64,000 nt of DNA from Acinetobacter calcoaceticus (GTDB taxonomy: Bacteria; Pseudomonadota; Gammaproteobacteria; Pseudomonadales; Moraxellaceae), in assembly GCF_016508255.1 (NCBI RefSeq), contig NZ_JADVKT010000002.1, positions 1 to 64,000 on the forward strand, given 5' to 3'. The position numbers and the translations under genes are program-made. Numbering within the stretch: the stretch's first letter is position 1; each line of letters opens with the position of its first letter. The notes beneath the pieces are model-generated. The model did not search any database. It was given only the letters and a program-made list of their open reading frames with translations, and was not told the origin of the DNA. Shown one piece after another: positions 32,780 to 42,715 of the stretch.

Positions 32780-33655
32780 TTATTTATCCAAACGCAAATG
32801 TAATAAACGCGTTGCCGAGGTGTGACGAATTTCATCTGATCGTGCATTAAAATAACGTTCAGTAATGGCTTCACCTGAAAGATCTTCTACCACTTTAAAG
32901 CCCATTTCCTCAACAGCACGGTGCAAATCAGAAGGCTTAAATTGCCCCAATAAAGGCTCTTTCAGTAAATGGGTAAACTGTGCAACCCCCATGCTACCAA
33001 GTCGCTCAATACCATGTAACTCTTGGAAATCGGTTGAGTAGTCCAGTACAACTTCACTACTGTTTGCGGCAAATTCAGCAATACTTTTTAAAGTTTGTAG
33101 GGTCGTTTGAGGGGTTAAGTAATGGGTCGTTCCTAACCAAGAAAAAAATGCAGGAGTGGATGAATCATAAACACTTCTGGTCAAAGCTTCCGAGATAGAC
33201 TCTTTTTCAAAGTTAATAGCAACAAACTCAACGGTAGCAGGAATATCTCCTAGCTTTTTTAACTTGGCTTGTTTGGCAGCTTGAGTATCAGGATGGTCAA
33301 CTTCAAAAATTTTTAAAGTTGGATAATGCTGCGACTCGCGTAGTACAAATGAGTCTAGACCAGCACCGACCAAAACATATTGTTGAATATTATGTTGAAC
33401 TGCTAGATCAAGTAAATCTTCGGCATAACGAGAGCGTCCGACCACTTGCCCAGTAAGTAAACCTAAAGTACGGTTTAAAACTGCTGAATTCATTACTTTA
33501 ACAATAAGAGAGTTAGAGAGAAGTCTTTTCCAGCTTCTACTGGTTAGCTCAAAAGCATAAGGATCTGAAAATACTGGGTTCTTTGTATTTTGAAAATGAT
33601 TGGCTCGTAATGCAGCAGCAGCTTCGGCGGTACGACTTGATTGTCCTTCTTTCAT
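32780..33655 (-). CDS. SAM-dependent methyltransferase (TIGR00027/LCMT-like)
   Basis: A 291-residue class I methyltransferase of the leucine-carboxyl-methyltransferase-like family that is abundant in mycobacteria. Signature parts are SRTAEAAAALRA at 6-17, YVLVGAGLDSFVLR (SAM site), IFEVDHPDTQAAKQAKL, FFSWLGTTHYLT, and C-terminal HTSATRLLHL. Methyl acceptor unknown; a carboxylate is plausible from the family. AGGA lies 5 bases before the ATG. It follows module B's monooxygenase by 113 bases across a 13-bp hairpin, so co-transcription is uncertain. Confidence 0.8.
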   Translation of the reverse strand: MKEGQSSRTAEAAAALRANHFQNTKNPVFSDPYAFELTSRSWKRLLSNSLIVKVMNSAVLNRTLGLLTGQVVGRSRYAEDLLDLAVQHNIQQYVLVGAGLDSFVLRESQHYPTLKIFEVDHPDTQAAKQAKLKKLGDIPATVEFVAINFEKESISEALTRSVYDSSTPAFFSWLGTTHYLTPQTTLQTLKSIAEFAANSSEVVLDYSTDFQELHGIERLGSMGVAQFTHLLKEPLLGQFKPSDLHRAVEEMGFKVVEDLSGEAITERYFNARSDEIRHTSATRLLHLRLDK

Positions 33656-33697
33656 CTTTATCCTGTTTTTTTATTTCTTGAAGATATTCAACGAAGA

Positions 33698-33735
33698 AGG
33701 CAGTGTATTTCATGAACATCTAAAATACACTGCCT
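33698..33735 (-). terminator. Hairpin between monooxygenase and methyltransferase genes
   Basis: Perfect 13-bp stem 33698-33710 / 33723-33735 with a 12-base loop. Only a weak T-rich tail follows on the minus strand, so it may be a partial terminator or stability element. Confidence 0.5.
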
Positions 33736-33768
33736 GTTTCTTACAACTGATTTGATCAAAATTACAAA

Positions 33769-35292
33769 TTAATGAGTTTTCGTCGTTTGATACGTCACTT
33801 CATAATCTTTCAAATCTACTTTTTTCAAACGTTGTTTTAGCTTTTTCAATGACCATGGCCATGCAGCAAAATTACGGCCGTTTGCATCGAGGTAGTAACT
33901 CTTACAACCGCCGCTATTAAATACAGTCGTTTGCAAGTGCTTTTGTACTAAGTCGTTATGCTTTTTAATCACATCAGGTTTAACATTGAATTTGCTAATA
34001 CCTTTGTTCTTAATTTTCAACAAACCATCTACGATATAGTCGAGCTGTGCTTCTGCTAGACCAATGAAAGAGTCATACACCAGTACGTTAGGCCCTAAAA
34101 CTAAAAATGCATTTGGTACATTTTCAATGTTGGTCCCCAAGTAAGCCTCTGGTGAACTACTTTTCCATATATCTTGTAGACATTGACCTTTTTCATTATG
34201 GACGCGTTTACCAATTGGTGGGTGAGATACTTCAAAGCCTGTACCCCAAATAATCACATCAACTTCGTGGCGTTCACCATTGGCAGCAACAACAGTATTG
34301 CCTTCAACTTTTACTAAGCCATGTGGAATCAGGGACGTGTTTGGTGCTTGTAACGCAGGGTAGTAATTGTTGGCAAACAAAATACGTTTACAGCCAATAT
34401 CAAAGTTTGGTGTTACATTTTTACGTAACACTGGGTCATTAATTTGCAATTTAAGCAGTTGCTTGCCCAATACATTGACTGGTTTTAGTGCAAGTGGATT
34501 ACGTAAACCAAAATTAATCGCATTGAGTGTTAATGCTACACTTTTACGCCAGCTCGCCTGAATAGCTGGATATTTAGCAATGACTGATTTACTAAACTCG
34601 CCCAAATCCGTATCTGGTTTTGGTAGTACCCAAGGTGCTGTACGTTGGAACACAAAAAGCTCTTTTGCTTTTGGTTGAATTTGTGGCACAAACTGAATAG
34701 CAGATGCACCAGTACCGATCACCGCAATGCGTTTACCTGTCAAATCATAATCATGGTTCCATTTAGCTGAATGGAACATCTCGCCTTTAAATGTTTCTAA
34801 GCCTTCAAGACGTGGAATTTGAGCTTCGGTAATTGGACCTGTGGCAAAAATAACGGTTTTAGATAAATATTGACCAGTACTGGTATCAAGTACCCACACA
34901 TGACGTGAGTCATCCCATGCTGCGTTGAGCAGTTCGCTATTAAACTCGATTTTAGACGTAACATTAAACTCGTTACTTACATCTTCCAGATAACTTAAGA
35001 TTTCTGGTTGGCGCGCAAATAAATGGCTCCATTTTGCACTTGGTGCAAATGAATAAGAGTAAAGAGCAGAAGGTACATCACAACCACAACCTGGATAGGT
35101 ATTTTCACGCCATGTTCCACCAACACGGCCAGCTTTTTCAATAATCTTATAATTGGTATAACCAACTTGATCTAGGCGAATAGCAGCGGCAATACCTGAA
35201 ATGCCAGCACCCACAATAAAAGTATCGAAAATATGGTTTGGTGATTTGACAGCTTTTTTTGCTGAAGCATTTGTTTTCATTTGAGCAGTCAT
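33769..35292 (-). CDS. Baeyer-Villiger-type flavin monooxygenase (module B)
   Basis: A 507-residue FAD/NADPH monooxygenase with GAGISG at about 28-33, fingerprint FKGEMFHSAKWNHD at about 168-181 and second Rossmann motif VIGTGASAIQF. It shares segments with the module A enzyme (WRENTYPG..CDVPS.LYS; HDYDLTGKR.AVIGTGASAIQF; P..IGCKRIL), so the two are paralogues, but the overall similarity is moderate. I chose ATG 35292 because AGG lies about 10 bases upstream and this start avoids overlap with the SDR gene; the frame is open to 35373. It follows SDR-B by 22 bases, so ketone formation and oxygen insertion are coupled again. Confidence 0.83.
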   Translation of the reverse strand: MTAQMKTNASAKKAVKSPNHIFDTFIVGAGISGIAAAIRLDQVGYTNYKIIEKAGRVGGTWRENTYPGCGCDVPSALYSYSFAPSAKWSHLFARQPEILSYLEDVSNEFNVTSKIEFNSELLNAAWDDSRHVWVLDTSTGQYLSKTVIFATGPITEAQIPRLEGLETFKGEMFHSAKWNHDYDLTGKRIAVIGTGASAIQFVPQIQPKAKELFVFQRTAPWVLPKPDTDLGEFSKSVIAKYPAIQASWRKSVALTLNAINFGLRNPLALKPVNVLGKQLLKLQINDPVLRKNVTPNFDIGCKRILFANNYYPALQAPNTSLIPHGLVKVEGNTVVAANGERHEVDVIIWGTGFEVSHPPIGKRVHNEKGQCLQDIWKSSSPEAYLGTNIENVPNAFLVLGPNVLVYDSFIGLAEAQLDYIVDGLLKIKNKGISKFNVKPDVIKKHNDLVQKHLQTTVFNSGGCKSYYLDANGRNFAAWPWSLKKLKQRLKKVDLKDYEVTYQTTKTH

Positions 35293-35314
35293 ATGTGTAC
35301 TACCTATAAATTTC

Positions 35315-36148
35315 TTATTTAAATAATTTGTACGATGTGCCAAGGAACTTGTTATACAAGCTTGGAGATGCACGTTTCATGAGCCAGAATAACTTCGCAT
35401 CAATCTGAGGAATGGTATACAACTCATCCTGATCAAGGCGATTAAGCGTTAATCTTGCGACATCATCACTTGTCGTGAAGGCATAGTTCATCAGCGCATG
35501 GTCTGCTAGCTTTGAATAGCGTCCTGGAATTCGACCATTTTTAATGATATTGGTTGGAACCAGCGTCGGGCAGAGTACATTCACTTTAATATTAAACTTA
35601 TGCAGTTCAGCTGAAAGCGTTTCTGAAAGCGCACGCACGCCCGCTTTAGTCACGTTATAAGCGGTCATTTCTGGTGCAGCCGTATACGATGCTGCAGAAG
35701 CGACATTAATAATTGCGCCGTAACCTAACTTTTTAAACTTTGGAACAAATGCATGACAACCATGAATTACACCCCAAAGGTTAATATTCATGACCCAGTT
35801 CCAGTCTTCAAGGCTTAGCTCGTCAAACTTACCACCCAAGCCTACACCCGCATTATTAATGAGTAGGGTTACAGGGTGCTGCATTAAAATTTCAGCGGTT
35901 TCGGCCAAATGTGTAACTTGTTCAGCATTACCCACATCACAGCGTATAGCAAAAGCTTTTGCACCTTCTTGTTCAAGAAGTTTTACGGTTTCTTCAGCAG
36001 CTTCCAAATTAATATCTGCACAGACTACGCTGCCACCACGTTTTGCGAGCTCAATTGCAAAACTTCGACCAATCCCACTGCCTGCACCCGTCACTACGGC
36101 ATAAGCTTTTTGGCTTGGTTTAACTTTCTTTTTGCCAAATAAAATCAT
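35315..36148 (-). CDS. Short-chain dehydrogenase/reductase (module B)
   Basis: A 277-residue classical SDR with a lysine-rich start (FGKKKVKPSQK), TGAGSGIG at 20-27, DINLEAA after strand 2 (NAD preference likely), NNAG at about 98-101, and Tyr164-x3-Lys168 in AYNVTK. A secondary alcohol or ketone substrate is expected from its partner monooxygenase. It lies between the PF10118-type gene (65 bases upstream, with a 9-bp hairpin) and the monooxygenase (22 bases downstream). Similar in plan to the module A SDR but clearly not a recent copy. Confidence 0.85.
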   Translation of the reverse strand: MILFGKKKVKPSQKAYAVVTGAGSGIGRSFAIELAKRGGSVVCADINLEAAEETVKLLEQEGAKAFAIRCDVGNAEQVTHLAETAEILMQHPVTLLINNAGVGLGGKFDELSLEDWNWVMNINLWGVIHGCHAFVPKFKKLGYGAIINVASAASYTAAPEMTAYNVTKAGVRALSETLSAELHKFNIKVNVLCPTLVPTNIIKNGRIPGRYSKLADHALMNYAFTTSDDVARLTLNRLDQDELYTIPQIDAKLFWLMKRASPSLYNKFLGTSYKLFK

Positions 36149-36177
36149 GATTCATCCATAAATAGCTTTGAGAGATA

Positions 36178-36200
36178 CCAGCTATCAGCGCGATAGCTGG
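36178..36200 (-). other. Intercistronic hairpin in module B
   Basis: Nine-bp stem 36178-36186 / 36192-36200 (CCAGCTATC / GATAGCTGG, 5-base loop) between the PF10118-type gene and SDR-B. No T run follows. Confidence 0.5.
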
Positions 36201-36213
36201 AAATACAGGACGA

Positions 36214-37173
36214 TTAAGACACGCGTACTGGTGGGGTAAATTCTTTAACAAAGTAAGGAGCAATTGCGCCGCCTTCGGTGAGTAATTTCTTTTTGTAATA
36301 CTCAAGATATTCAGTTGTATCATGGTCATTTGGATGGAAGTCTGGACGTAAGTAGTCAAGAATTTGGCCAATGGTACTTCCGAAAACACCATCTTTAGGT
36401 CCAAAGATTAAACCCACACCACGGCGCGCATCTTTCCAGAATTTTAAGGTCAGCATTTCTTGCGGCTTTCTTAAAACAGGAACAAATAATGTAGTCGCAG
36501 GGATGAGTCCTAAAATGGTAATGAGAGCAAGGATGAAACCAGAAGCTCGTAATGGGTAGCTACCATTTAAGAGTTGATAAACATCATAGGCAATGTCTTT
36601 ATGCTCAGATTCTTCAAGCATGTGCCACATCCATAAAGCACGGCTTTTTGCATCATCTGAATAATAGAAATTCTTTTCATGCTTCATCATATATTCAGCA
36701 AGTACCGCGGTAAAATGCTCAATACCCGCCATCATTGATAATTTAAGTGGCTGGGGAAATTTTAAGAAAACATATTTAAAGAAGTTCGAGCCAAGAAAGC
36801 GATATAGCGCGACAGGGTATTCGGCATCTTGAAGCGCATCGTTATATTCATTGTGCAATTTTGAGTGAATTGCCTCTTGGCCAATTAATGAAGTAACTCG
36901 CTGCTTCAATATTGGATCTTTAATAAAATCGCGATGGTGGCGAGCGGTTTCAATGACTAGATCTTCGCCATAGGTTAAAAAGACCGAAAGTGTGGCAAAA
37001 AACAAGGTAGCAAATTGATTGTCCATATAAAATCTGACATCAATTTCCTTACCATCAAAACCAATATTTAAATGACGGATTGGAATAGTACTTTTGCTAG
37101 CAAAATCTGGTAACTCAATTTCGCGGTGAAATTTAAGTTTGTTCAATGATTTTTTAACTGTGGTCGAGATCAT
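36214..37173 (-). CDS. PF10118-type predicted metal-dependent hydrolase
   Basis: A mostly helical protein of about 319 residues in the family named predicted metal-dependent hydrolase. Candidate metal ligands are arranged as in ferritin-like diiron proteins: Glu in TYGEDLVIE, ExxH in GQEAIHS, EH in AGIEHFTA and ExxEHKD in MLEESEHKDIAYD. The enzyme reaction is not established; a diiron oxygenase or desaturase-like role is possible. Hydrophobic helices near PLRASGFILALITILGLIP suggest membrane contact. ATG 37173 is preferred (AGGG 7 bases upstream); the longer frame starts with TTG at 37191. First gene of module B, divergent from the TetR gene. Confidence 0.78.
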   Translation of the reverse strand: MISTTVKKSLNKLKFHREIELPDFASKSTIPIRHLNIGFDGKEIDVRFYMDNQFATLFFATLSVFLTYGEDLVIETARHHRDFIKDPILKQRVTSLIGQEAIHSKLHNEYNDALQDAEYPVALYRFLGSNFFKYVFLKFPQPLKLSMMAGIEHFTAVLAEYMMKHEKNFYYSDDAKSRALWMWHMLEESEHKDIAYDVYQLLNGSYPLRASGFILALITILGLIPATTLFVPVLRKPQEMLTLKFWKDARRGVGLIFGPKDGVFGSTIGQILDYLRPDFHPNDHDTTEYLEYYKKKLLTEGGAIAPYFVKEFTPPVRVS

Positions 37174-37392
37174 GGCGACACCCTGAGACAAAGTAGTGGT
37201 GCATTTTGATGAAAATCAATAAACTCAATGATCAACAAAGCACTAAAAATTCCATTTTCAAAAACAGATGATTCTCTGCATTGACTACGGTGTTGTTGCT
37301 CCGTTATTTGTTTGATTATTTGGCTGAATAACGGAAAGAAGATTCGATATAGACCAGCGTCGATTAATGACTCTTCTTTAATTTTTTCATAT

Positions 37393-37415
37393 TAATCTGA
37401 CTTTATGTTCGGATT
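37393..37415 (+). repeat. 23-bp direct repeat, copy 1 (putative TetR operator)
   Basis: An exact copy of 37660-37682. Inside it is an imperfect palindrome with outer arms AATCTGA and TCGGATT. It lies 220 bases before the PF10118-type gene start. Confidence 0.8.
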
Positions 37416-37659
37416 CAATTCGGGTAAATTTTTAAACATATCAATAGAGGAATTACTTGTTTTTTATAATATGGAAGTTAATTTTTAAAAAAGTATATAT
37501 TTGAAAAATATTAATTTAATTTACTGTGTAAACAGAAATTTGATGACTGAGATATAGTTTAAATGTTCTTGATGAGTGCTATTTTTTAGCTTTATTTTAA
37601 TGAAGTTTGACAACTATTCGGATTTTGTTTTTTTATTTCAACCTACCTTGATTACATGC

Positions 37660-37682
37660 TAATCTGACTTTATGTTCGGATT
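37660..37682 (+). repeat. 23-bp direct repeat, copy 2 (putative TetR operator)
   Basis: Ends 14 bases before the TetR ATG. A further half-site ATTCGGATT is at 37616-37624. The 523-base gap 37174-37696 holds no gene; besides the repeats only an 8-bp inverted repeat (37301-37308 / 37327-37334) was seen. Confidence 0.8.
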
Positions 37683-37696
37683 ATTGATTAGATCGT

Positions 37697-38317
37697 ATGA
37701 CTACGCGTAAACCTCGCCAAACCCGAGCCAAAGTCACTGTCGACACGATTATTGAAGCGGGTTTTATTGCGGTGGCACTCCATGGGCCAAGTGGAACTAC
37801 TACACGTCACATTGCAGAAATTGCAGGGGTGAGTGTCGGATCTTTATACGAATATTTTAAAAATAAAGAAGAAATTTATGATGCAATGAATCACTTTTTT
37901 GTTCGGGAAATTCTGGACATGATTACCGAGCTTACACCGACTATTTTACCGTTGGAGTTGGAGCCTGTGATTGAAATGATCTTTTACACCTTTAGTGATT
38001 TATTAAAGAAAAATAATGACCGCTATTTGACGGTTTTACGTTATGCAGGGGAATTGCAATACGATAAATATATTCCAAAAATTGAGCAGGCTTTAATGGA
38101 AGTCATCATGAAATATATGATGCATAATCCTAAATACCTAAAAATCAATAATTTGGCTGTAATTACATATATCTGTATTAACAGTGGTATTTTTAATGTT
38201 GCGCGGCACCTTATTTTGCCAAATCCGTATATTAGCTTTGATGAAATGGTTCAGGGGTTAACCACCATGATCATGAGTTATATCAATACAGAAATGGCAC
38301 GCTCAGAAGAGCATTGA
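37697..38317 (+). CDS. TetR-family regulator of module B
   Basis: A 206-residue TetR/AcrR-type protein. The N-terminal helix-turn-helix is at about residues 12-58: TVDTIIEAGFIAVALHGPSG, TTTRHIAEIAGVSVGSLYEYF, KNKEEIYDAM. The C-terminal part is helical and would bind a ligand, probably a hydrophobic substrate of module B. The ATG lies 14 bases after a 23-bp repeat that recurs 267 bases upstream, so it probably represses itself and the divergent unit. A perfect 14-bp terminator follows, shared with the converging pirin gene. Confidence 0.85.
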   Translation: MTTRKPRQTRAKVTVDTIIEAGFIAVALHGPSGTTTRHIAEIAGVSVGSLYEYFKNKEEIYDAMNHFFVREILDMITELTPTILPLELEPVIEMIFYTFSDLLKKNNDRYLTVLRYAGELQYDKYIPKIEQALMEVIMKYMMHNPKYLKINNLAVITYICINSGIFNVARHLILPNPYISFDEMVQGLTTMIMSYINTEMARSEEH

Positions 38318-38350
38318 AACGCGTCAGTATGACTCCAATTTAAATATAAA

Positions 38351-38382
38351 AAGCCCTTACATAAACAATTATGTAAGGGCTT
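38351..38382. terminator. Bidirectional terminator TetR/pirin
   Basis: Perfect 14-bp stem 38351-38364 / 38369-38382 (AAGCCCTTACATAA arm) with an ACAA loop. Confidence 0.9.
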
Positions 38383-38389
38383 GATTTGA

Positions 38390-39112
38390 TTATGGCATGG
38401 TTGGAACTTCTTCCGGACGCATATCAAAAATCAGGATTTCAGCATTATCACCATTGGTAAACGATAAGCTTCCACCTTCACGAATACGGGCAGCATCGCC
38501 AGTGTTAAAGGTTTTACCATTTACATCAACGCGACCTTTGGCAACATGTAGGTAGACATATCGACCATCAGGAATCGTAAATTCGGCAGTTTCTTCACCA
38601 TCAAAAAGACCAGAATAAATATGAATGTCTTGTTTGATAGATAAAGTTTTCTCACCACCTTTTGGTGAAATGATCAAATGCAATTTACCGCGTTTGTCAG
38701 TTTCATCAACATGAATTTGTTGATAATCCGGATCTGTATTTACTTCATTCGGAACGACCCAAATTTGTAAGAAGTGCACACCTTCTTGAGCGGAATGGTT
38801 AAATTCACTATGAGCAACGCCACGGCCTGCACTCATAAGCTGAATGTCACCCGGTACAATTACAGAACCTGTACCCATAGAGTCTTTATGCTCTAATGCA
38901 CCTTCAAGTACATAGGAAATAATTTCCATATTACGGTGAGGGTGTGTACCAAAGCCTTTAGATGGAGCAACGTTGTCATCATTAATCACGAGCAGGTCTG
39001 AAAAACCGACTTGTTTCGGATCCCAATAGTTAGCAAACGAAAAGCTATGTTTTGATTGTAACCAACCATGATGTGCTGCACCACGTTCGTGAGATAAACG
39101 CATATCAAACAT
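38390..39112 (-). CDS. Pirin-family bicupin protein
   Basis: A 240-residue pirin/YhhW-type protein with two cupin domains. Metal-binding residues of the first cupin are visible in FGTHPHRNMEIISYVLEG and in GRGVAHSEFNHS. E. coli YhhW and human pirin show quercetin dioxygenase activity in vitro; the physiological role in bacteria is open. RFC-like start MFDMRLSHERGAAHHGWL is typical of the group. It is a single gene, ending at a bidirectional terminator. Confidence 0.88.
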   Translation of the reverse strand: MFDMRLSHERGAAHHGWLQSKHSFSFANYWDPKQVGFSDLLVINDDNVAPSKGFGTHPHRNMEIISYVLEGALEHKDSMGTGSVIVPGDIQLMSAGRGVAHSEFNHSAQEGVHFLQIWVVPNEVNTDPDYQQIHVDETDKRGKLHLIISPKGGEKTLSIKQDIHIYSGLFDGEETAEFTIPDGRYVYLHVAKGRVDVNGKTFNTGDAARIREGGSLSFTNGDNAEILIFDMRPEEVPTMP

Positions 39113-39173
39113 GATCTACTCCTAATTTAATTTTTTCTCTGGGTGTAGTTTATCGTAGCGTTTATTGGAGTAA

Positions 39174-39395
39174 AGCCCTGAAAATAGAAAGCTTGGTACG
39201 ATTTATAGAACGATCAATGATCAAGCTATTTACTTAGTGAGATGTAGGGATGAGAGGGAAGTTGAAATAGAAAATGATACTTTCTTAGATAAGGTGAAAA
39301 CACTTTTAGCCGGAATTGAGAAATTTAAGTTTGAAGCTGAAGATGCAATGGAGAAATTAGTACCTACCTCAACAATTAAAAAGAAAATGCTTTAA
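39174..39395 (+). pseudogene. Possible coding relic of unknown family
   Basis: A frame free of stops between TAA 39171 and TAA 39393-39395 gives 73 codons with protein-like composition (GTIYRTINDQAIYLVRCRDE, EVEIENDTFLDKVKTLL, EKFKFEAEDAMEKL). It has no ATG start; the first possible start is GTG 39237, without a ribosome site. It is either a decayed 3' end of a gene or a short real protein. I do not recognise the family. The rest of 39113-39735 is AT-rich without other features. Confidence 0.4.
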
Positions 39396-39735
39396 AGAAA
39401 AATAGAACCTTTTTATTCTATTTTAAGCCTCAAAAGGACACGAATATTTCAATCCATATACTGATTTGTCTACACTGTATATTTAAATGAACTTAATAAT
39501 TAAAACGTATAAAAAGCTAATATTAAAAATAACTAAATAAGTTAGGTATTAAAATAAAGTGACTTTTCAATGGAAAAGTTTGATATTTATCAATAATCAC
39601 AAAGATATATTGAAAATCACCTTTTTTTTCAAATATTTGAGTGATGGTGTGTTTTTGTAAATAAATGTGAAAATATTCACAAAGCTATATTTTTTTGTTA
39701 AGATCATTAACATTAAAAACATAGAGATAATAATA

Positions 39736-39963
39736 ATGATCAATAAAGTATTAATAATGTTGTGTGTGGGTATCGTCTTTGTATTGGGTTACTGGGCCTA
39801 TTTAGACAATCAAAATAAAAAACATGAAGAATTGATGAGAATCATTCATGAGGCAGAAAGAAATTTACAAAGTATCGAACGCAATCCTAATCATGCTCAC
39901 CACAGCAATTTGGCTTCTTATAATATGCAAGAATATATAGGAGAGAAAAAAATTATTTTCTAG
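39736..39963 (+). CDS. Small single-pass membrane protein
   Basis: A 75-residue protein with one membrane helix at about residues 4-22 (KVLIMLCVGIVFVLGYWAYL) and a hydrophilic tail rich in His, Asn and Glu (AERNLQSIERNPNHAHHSNL). GAGA lies 9 bases before ATG 39736; the frame extends to a GTG at 39667 but without a ribosome site. A strong terminator at 40072-40104 follows. No function can be assigned. Confidence 0.55.
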   Translation: MINKVLIMLCVGIVFVLGYWAYLDNQNKKHEELMRIIHEAERNLQSIERNPNHAHHSNLASYNMQEYIGEKKIIF

Positions 39964-40071
39964 CAATATTACCTAATAAATTTCTGACTTTTTACACTGT
40001 CATTGATCATATCTTTTCATAAATTATGATCATGTTTCTGTTGAATCTGTTAAACTTATTGAACGTATAGT

Positions 40072-40104
40072 AAAAAAGCTGCATAGGGGTTATGCAGCTT
40101 TTTT
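40072..40104 (+). terminator. Intrinsic terminator
   Basis: Perfect 14-bp stem 40072-40085 / 40091-40104 ending in six T; ends the small membrane protein gene. Confidence 0.88.
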
Positions 40105-40284
40105 GTGTTTAAAGAGGGCTGAGGTTACTGGCTATGTACGGAACTTGAAATCAAATGAATGGCATATTTGTTGCTTCTTTTATTTGAGATTCTTGTCTAG
40201 AACCCTGAACAGAAAAACAATATTGTTCAGCTATCTACATAGAAGTAAATATTCCACAGCTCAGATTTTGTATAGAGGCTACTT

Positions 40285-41604
40285 ATGGCGGCGCCCAATT
40301 CTTCGGTAGGCTGGTTAGAGCGTTTATTTAAGTTAAGCGACAACAAAACCACGTTCCGAACAGAAGTTCTTGCTGGTGTAACTACATTCCTAACGATGTG
40401 TTACATCATTATTGTTAATCCACTCATTTTATCTGAAACCGGCATGGATCATGGCGCCGTATTCGTTGCGACCTGTTTGGCTGCAGCAATCGGTTGTTTA
40501 GTAATGGGGATCATTGCTAACTATCCAATCGCACTGGCCCCTGGTATGGGTTTAAACGCTTATTTCACCTATTCAGTTTGTATGGGTATGGGCGTGCCAT
40601 GGCAAACAGCTTTAGCTGCTGTTTTTGTTTCAGGTCTTGTCTTTCTTGCAATTAGTTTCTTTAAAATTCGAGAGGCTATTGTAAATGCGATTCCAATGTC
40701 GCTTAAATTTGCAATAGGTGGTGGTATTGGCTTATTCCTTGCCCTTGTCGCGCTAAAGAACTCCGGAATTATTGTGGCTAACCAAGCCACTTTAGTGGGT
40801 TTAGGCAATATTAAGCAACCTACAGTATTGCTTGCTTTATTTGGTTTTCTACTCATTGTAGTTTTGCATCATTTGAAAGTTCGCGGCGCAATCATTATTA
40901 GTATTTTGGTGGTTACAGCAATCGCTACTGCTTTGGGTTTAAATGAATTTAAGGGTGTTGTTGGTGAAATTCCTTCAATTGCACCAACTTTCATGCAAAT
41001 GGACTTTAAAGGTCTATTTACCGCAAGTATGGTCGGCGTCATCTTTGTCTTCTTTATTGTTGATTTGTTTGATAGTACCGGGACTTTAGTAGGCGTTTCA
41101 CACCGTGCGGGTCTTTTAAAGGATGGTAAATTACCACGTCTGAAAAAAGCACTATTTGCTGACTCTACTGCAATTGTAGCAGGTGCTGCATTAGGTACTT
41201 CATCAACTACGCCTTATATTGAATCAGCTTCAGGTGTAGCAGCAGGTGGGCGTACAGGTTTAACTGCGGTTGTTGTTGCCTTCTTATTTGTTTGTTGTTT
41301 ATTTTTAGCGCCTCTTGCTCAATCTGTGCCAGGTTTTGCAACTGCACCAGCTTTATTATTCATTGGTGTATTGATGATCCAAGGGATCACACACATTGAT
41401 TGGGATGACATTACAGAAGCTGTGCCATCCTTTTTAACGATTGTATTTATGCCATTTGCTTATTCAATTGCAGATGGGATTGCAATGGGCTTTATCAGCT
41501 ATGCATTAGTGAAATTATTCACAGGTAAGGCAAAAACTGTTCCATACATGGTATGGATTATTGCTGCTCTTTGGGTATTTAAATTTATCGCGTTTGGCGG
41601 TTAA
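40285..41604 (+). CDS. AzgA-type adenine/hypoxanthine/guanine permease
   Basis: A 439-residue NCS2/AzgA-family purine:proton symporter with about 13 membrane segments. Family marks: TEVLAGVTTFLTMCYIIIVNP, ALAPGMGLNAYFTY, IGGGIGLFLALV, VDLFDSTGTLVGV and ADSTAIVAGAALGTSSTTPYIESASG. GAGG lies 6 bases before the ATG. A small hairpin (40205-40211 / 40224-40230) is in the leader. The next gene encodes an adenine deaminase-like enzyme, which suggests adenine as main cargo. The two may be co-transcribed through a terminator-like hairpin. Confidence 0.88.
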   Translation: MAAPNSSVGWLERLFKLSDNKTTFRTEVLAGVTTFLTMCYIIIVNPLILSETGMDHGAVFVATCLAAAIGCLVMGIIANYPIALAPGMGLNAYFTYSVCMGMGVPWQTALAAVFVSGLVFLAISFFKIREAIVNAIPMSLKFAIGGGIGLFLALVALKNSGIIVANQATLVGLGNIKQPTVLLALFGFLLIVVLHHLKVRGAIIISILVVTAIATALGLNEFKGVVGEIPSIAPTFMQMDFKGLFTASMVGVIFVFFIVDLFDSTGTLVGVSHRAGLLKDGKLPRLKKALFADSTAIVAGAALGTSSTTPYIESASGVAAGGRTGLTAVVVAFLFVCCLFLAPLAQSVPGFATAPALLFIGVLMIQGITHIDWDDITEAVPSFLTIVFMPFAYSIADGIAMGFISYALVKLFTGKAKTVPYMVWIIAALWVFKFIAFGG

Positions 41605-41654
41605 TACGATTTTAAAAATTTTCTTCTAGAACTGTTTAAATGATAGTTATATAA

Positions 41655-42713
<1,059 letters not shown>

Positions 42714-42715
42714 AT

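Noticed and set aside
40105..40284. Purine riboswitch before the AzgA permease
   Set aside because: Only a small 7-bp stem; the conserved purine-aptamer core and loops are not there.
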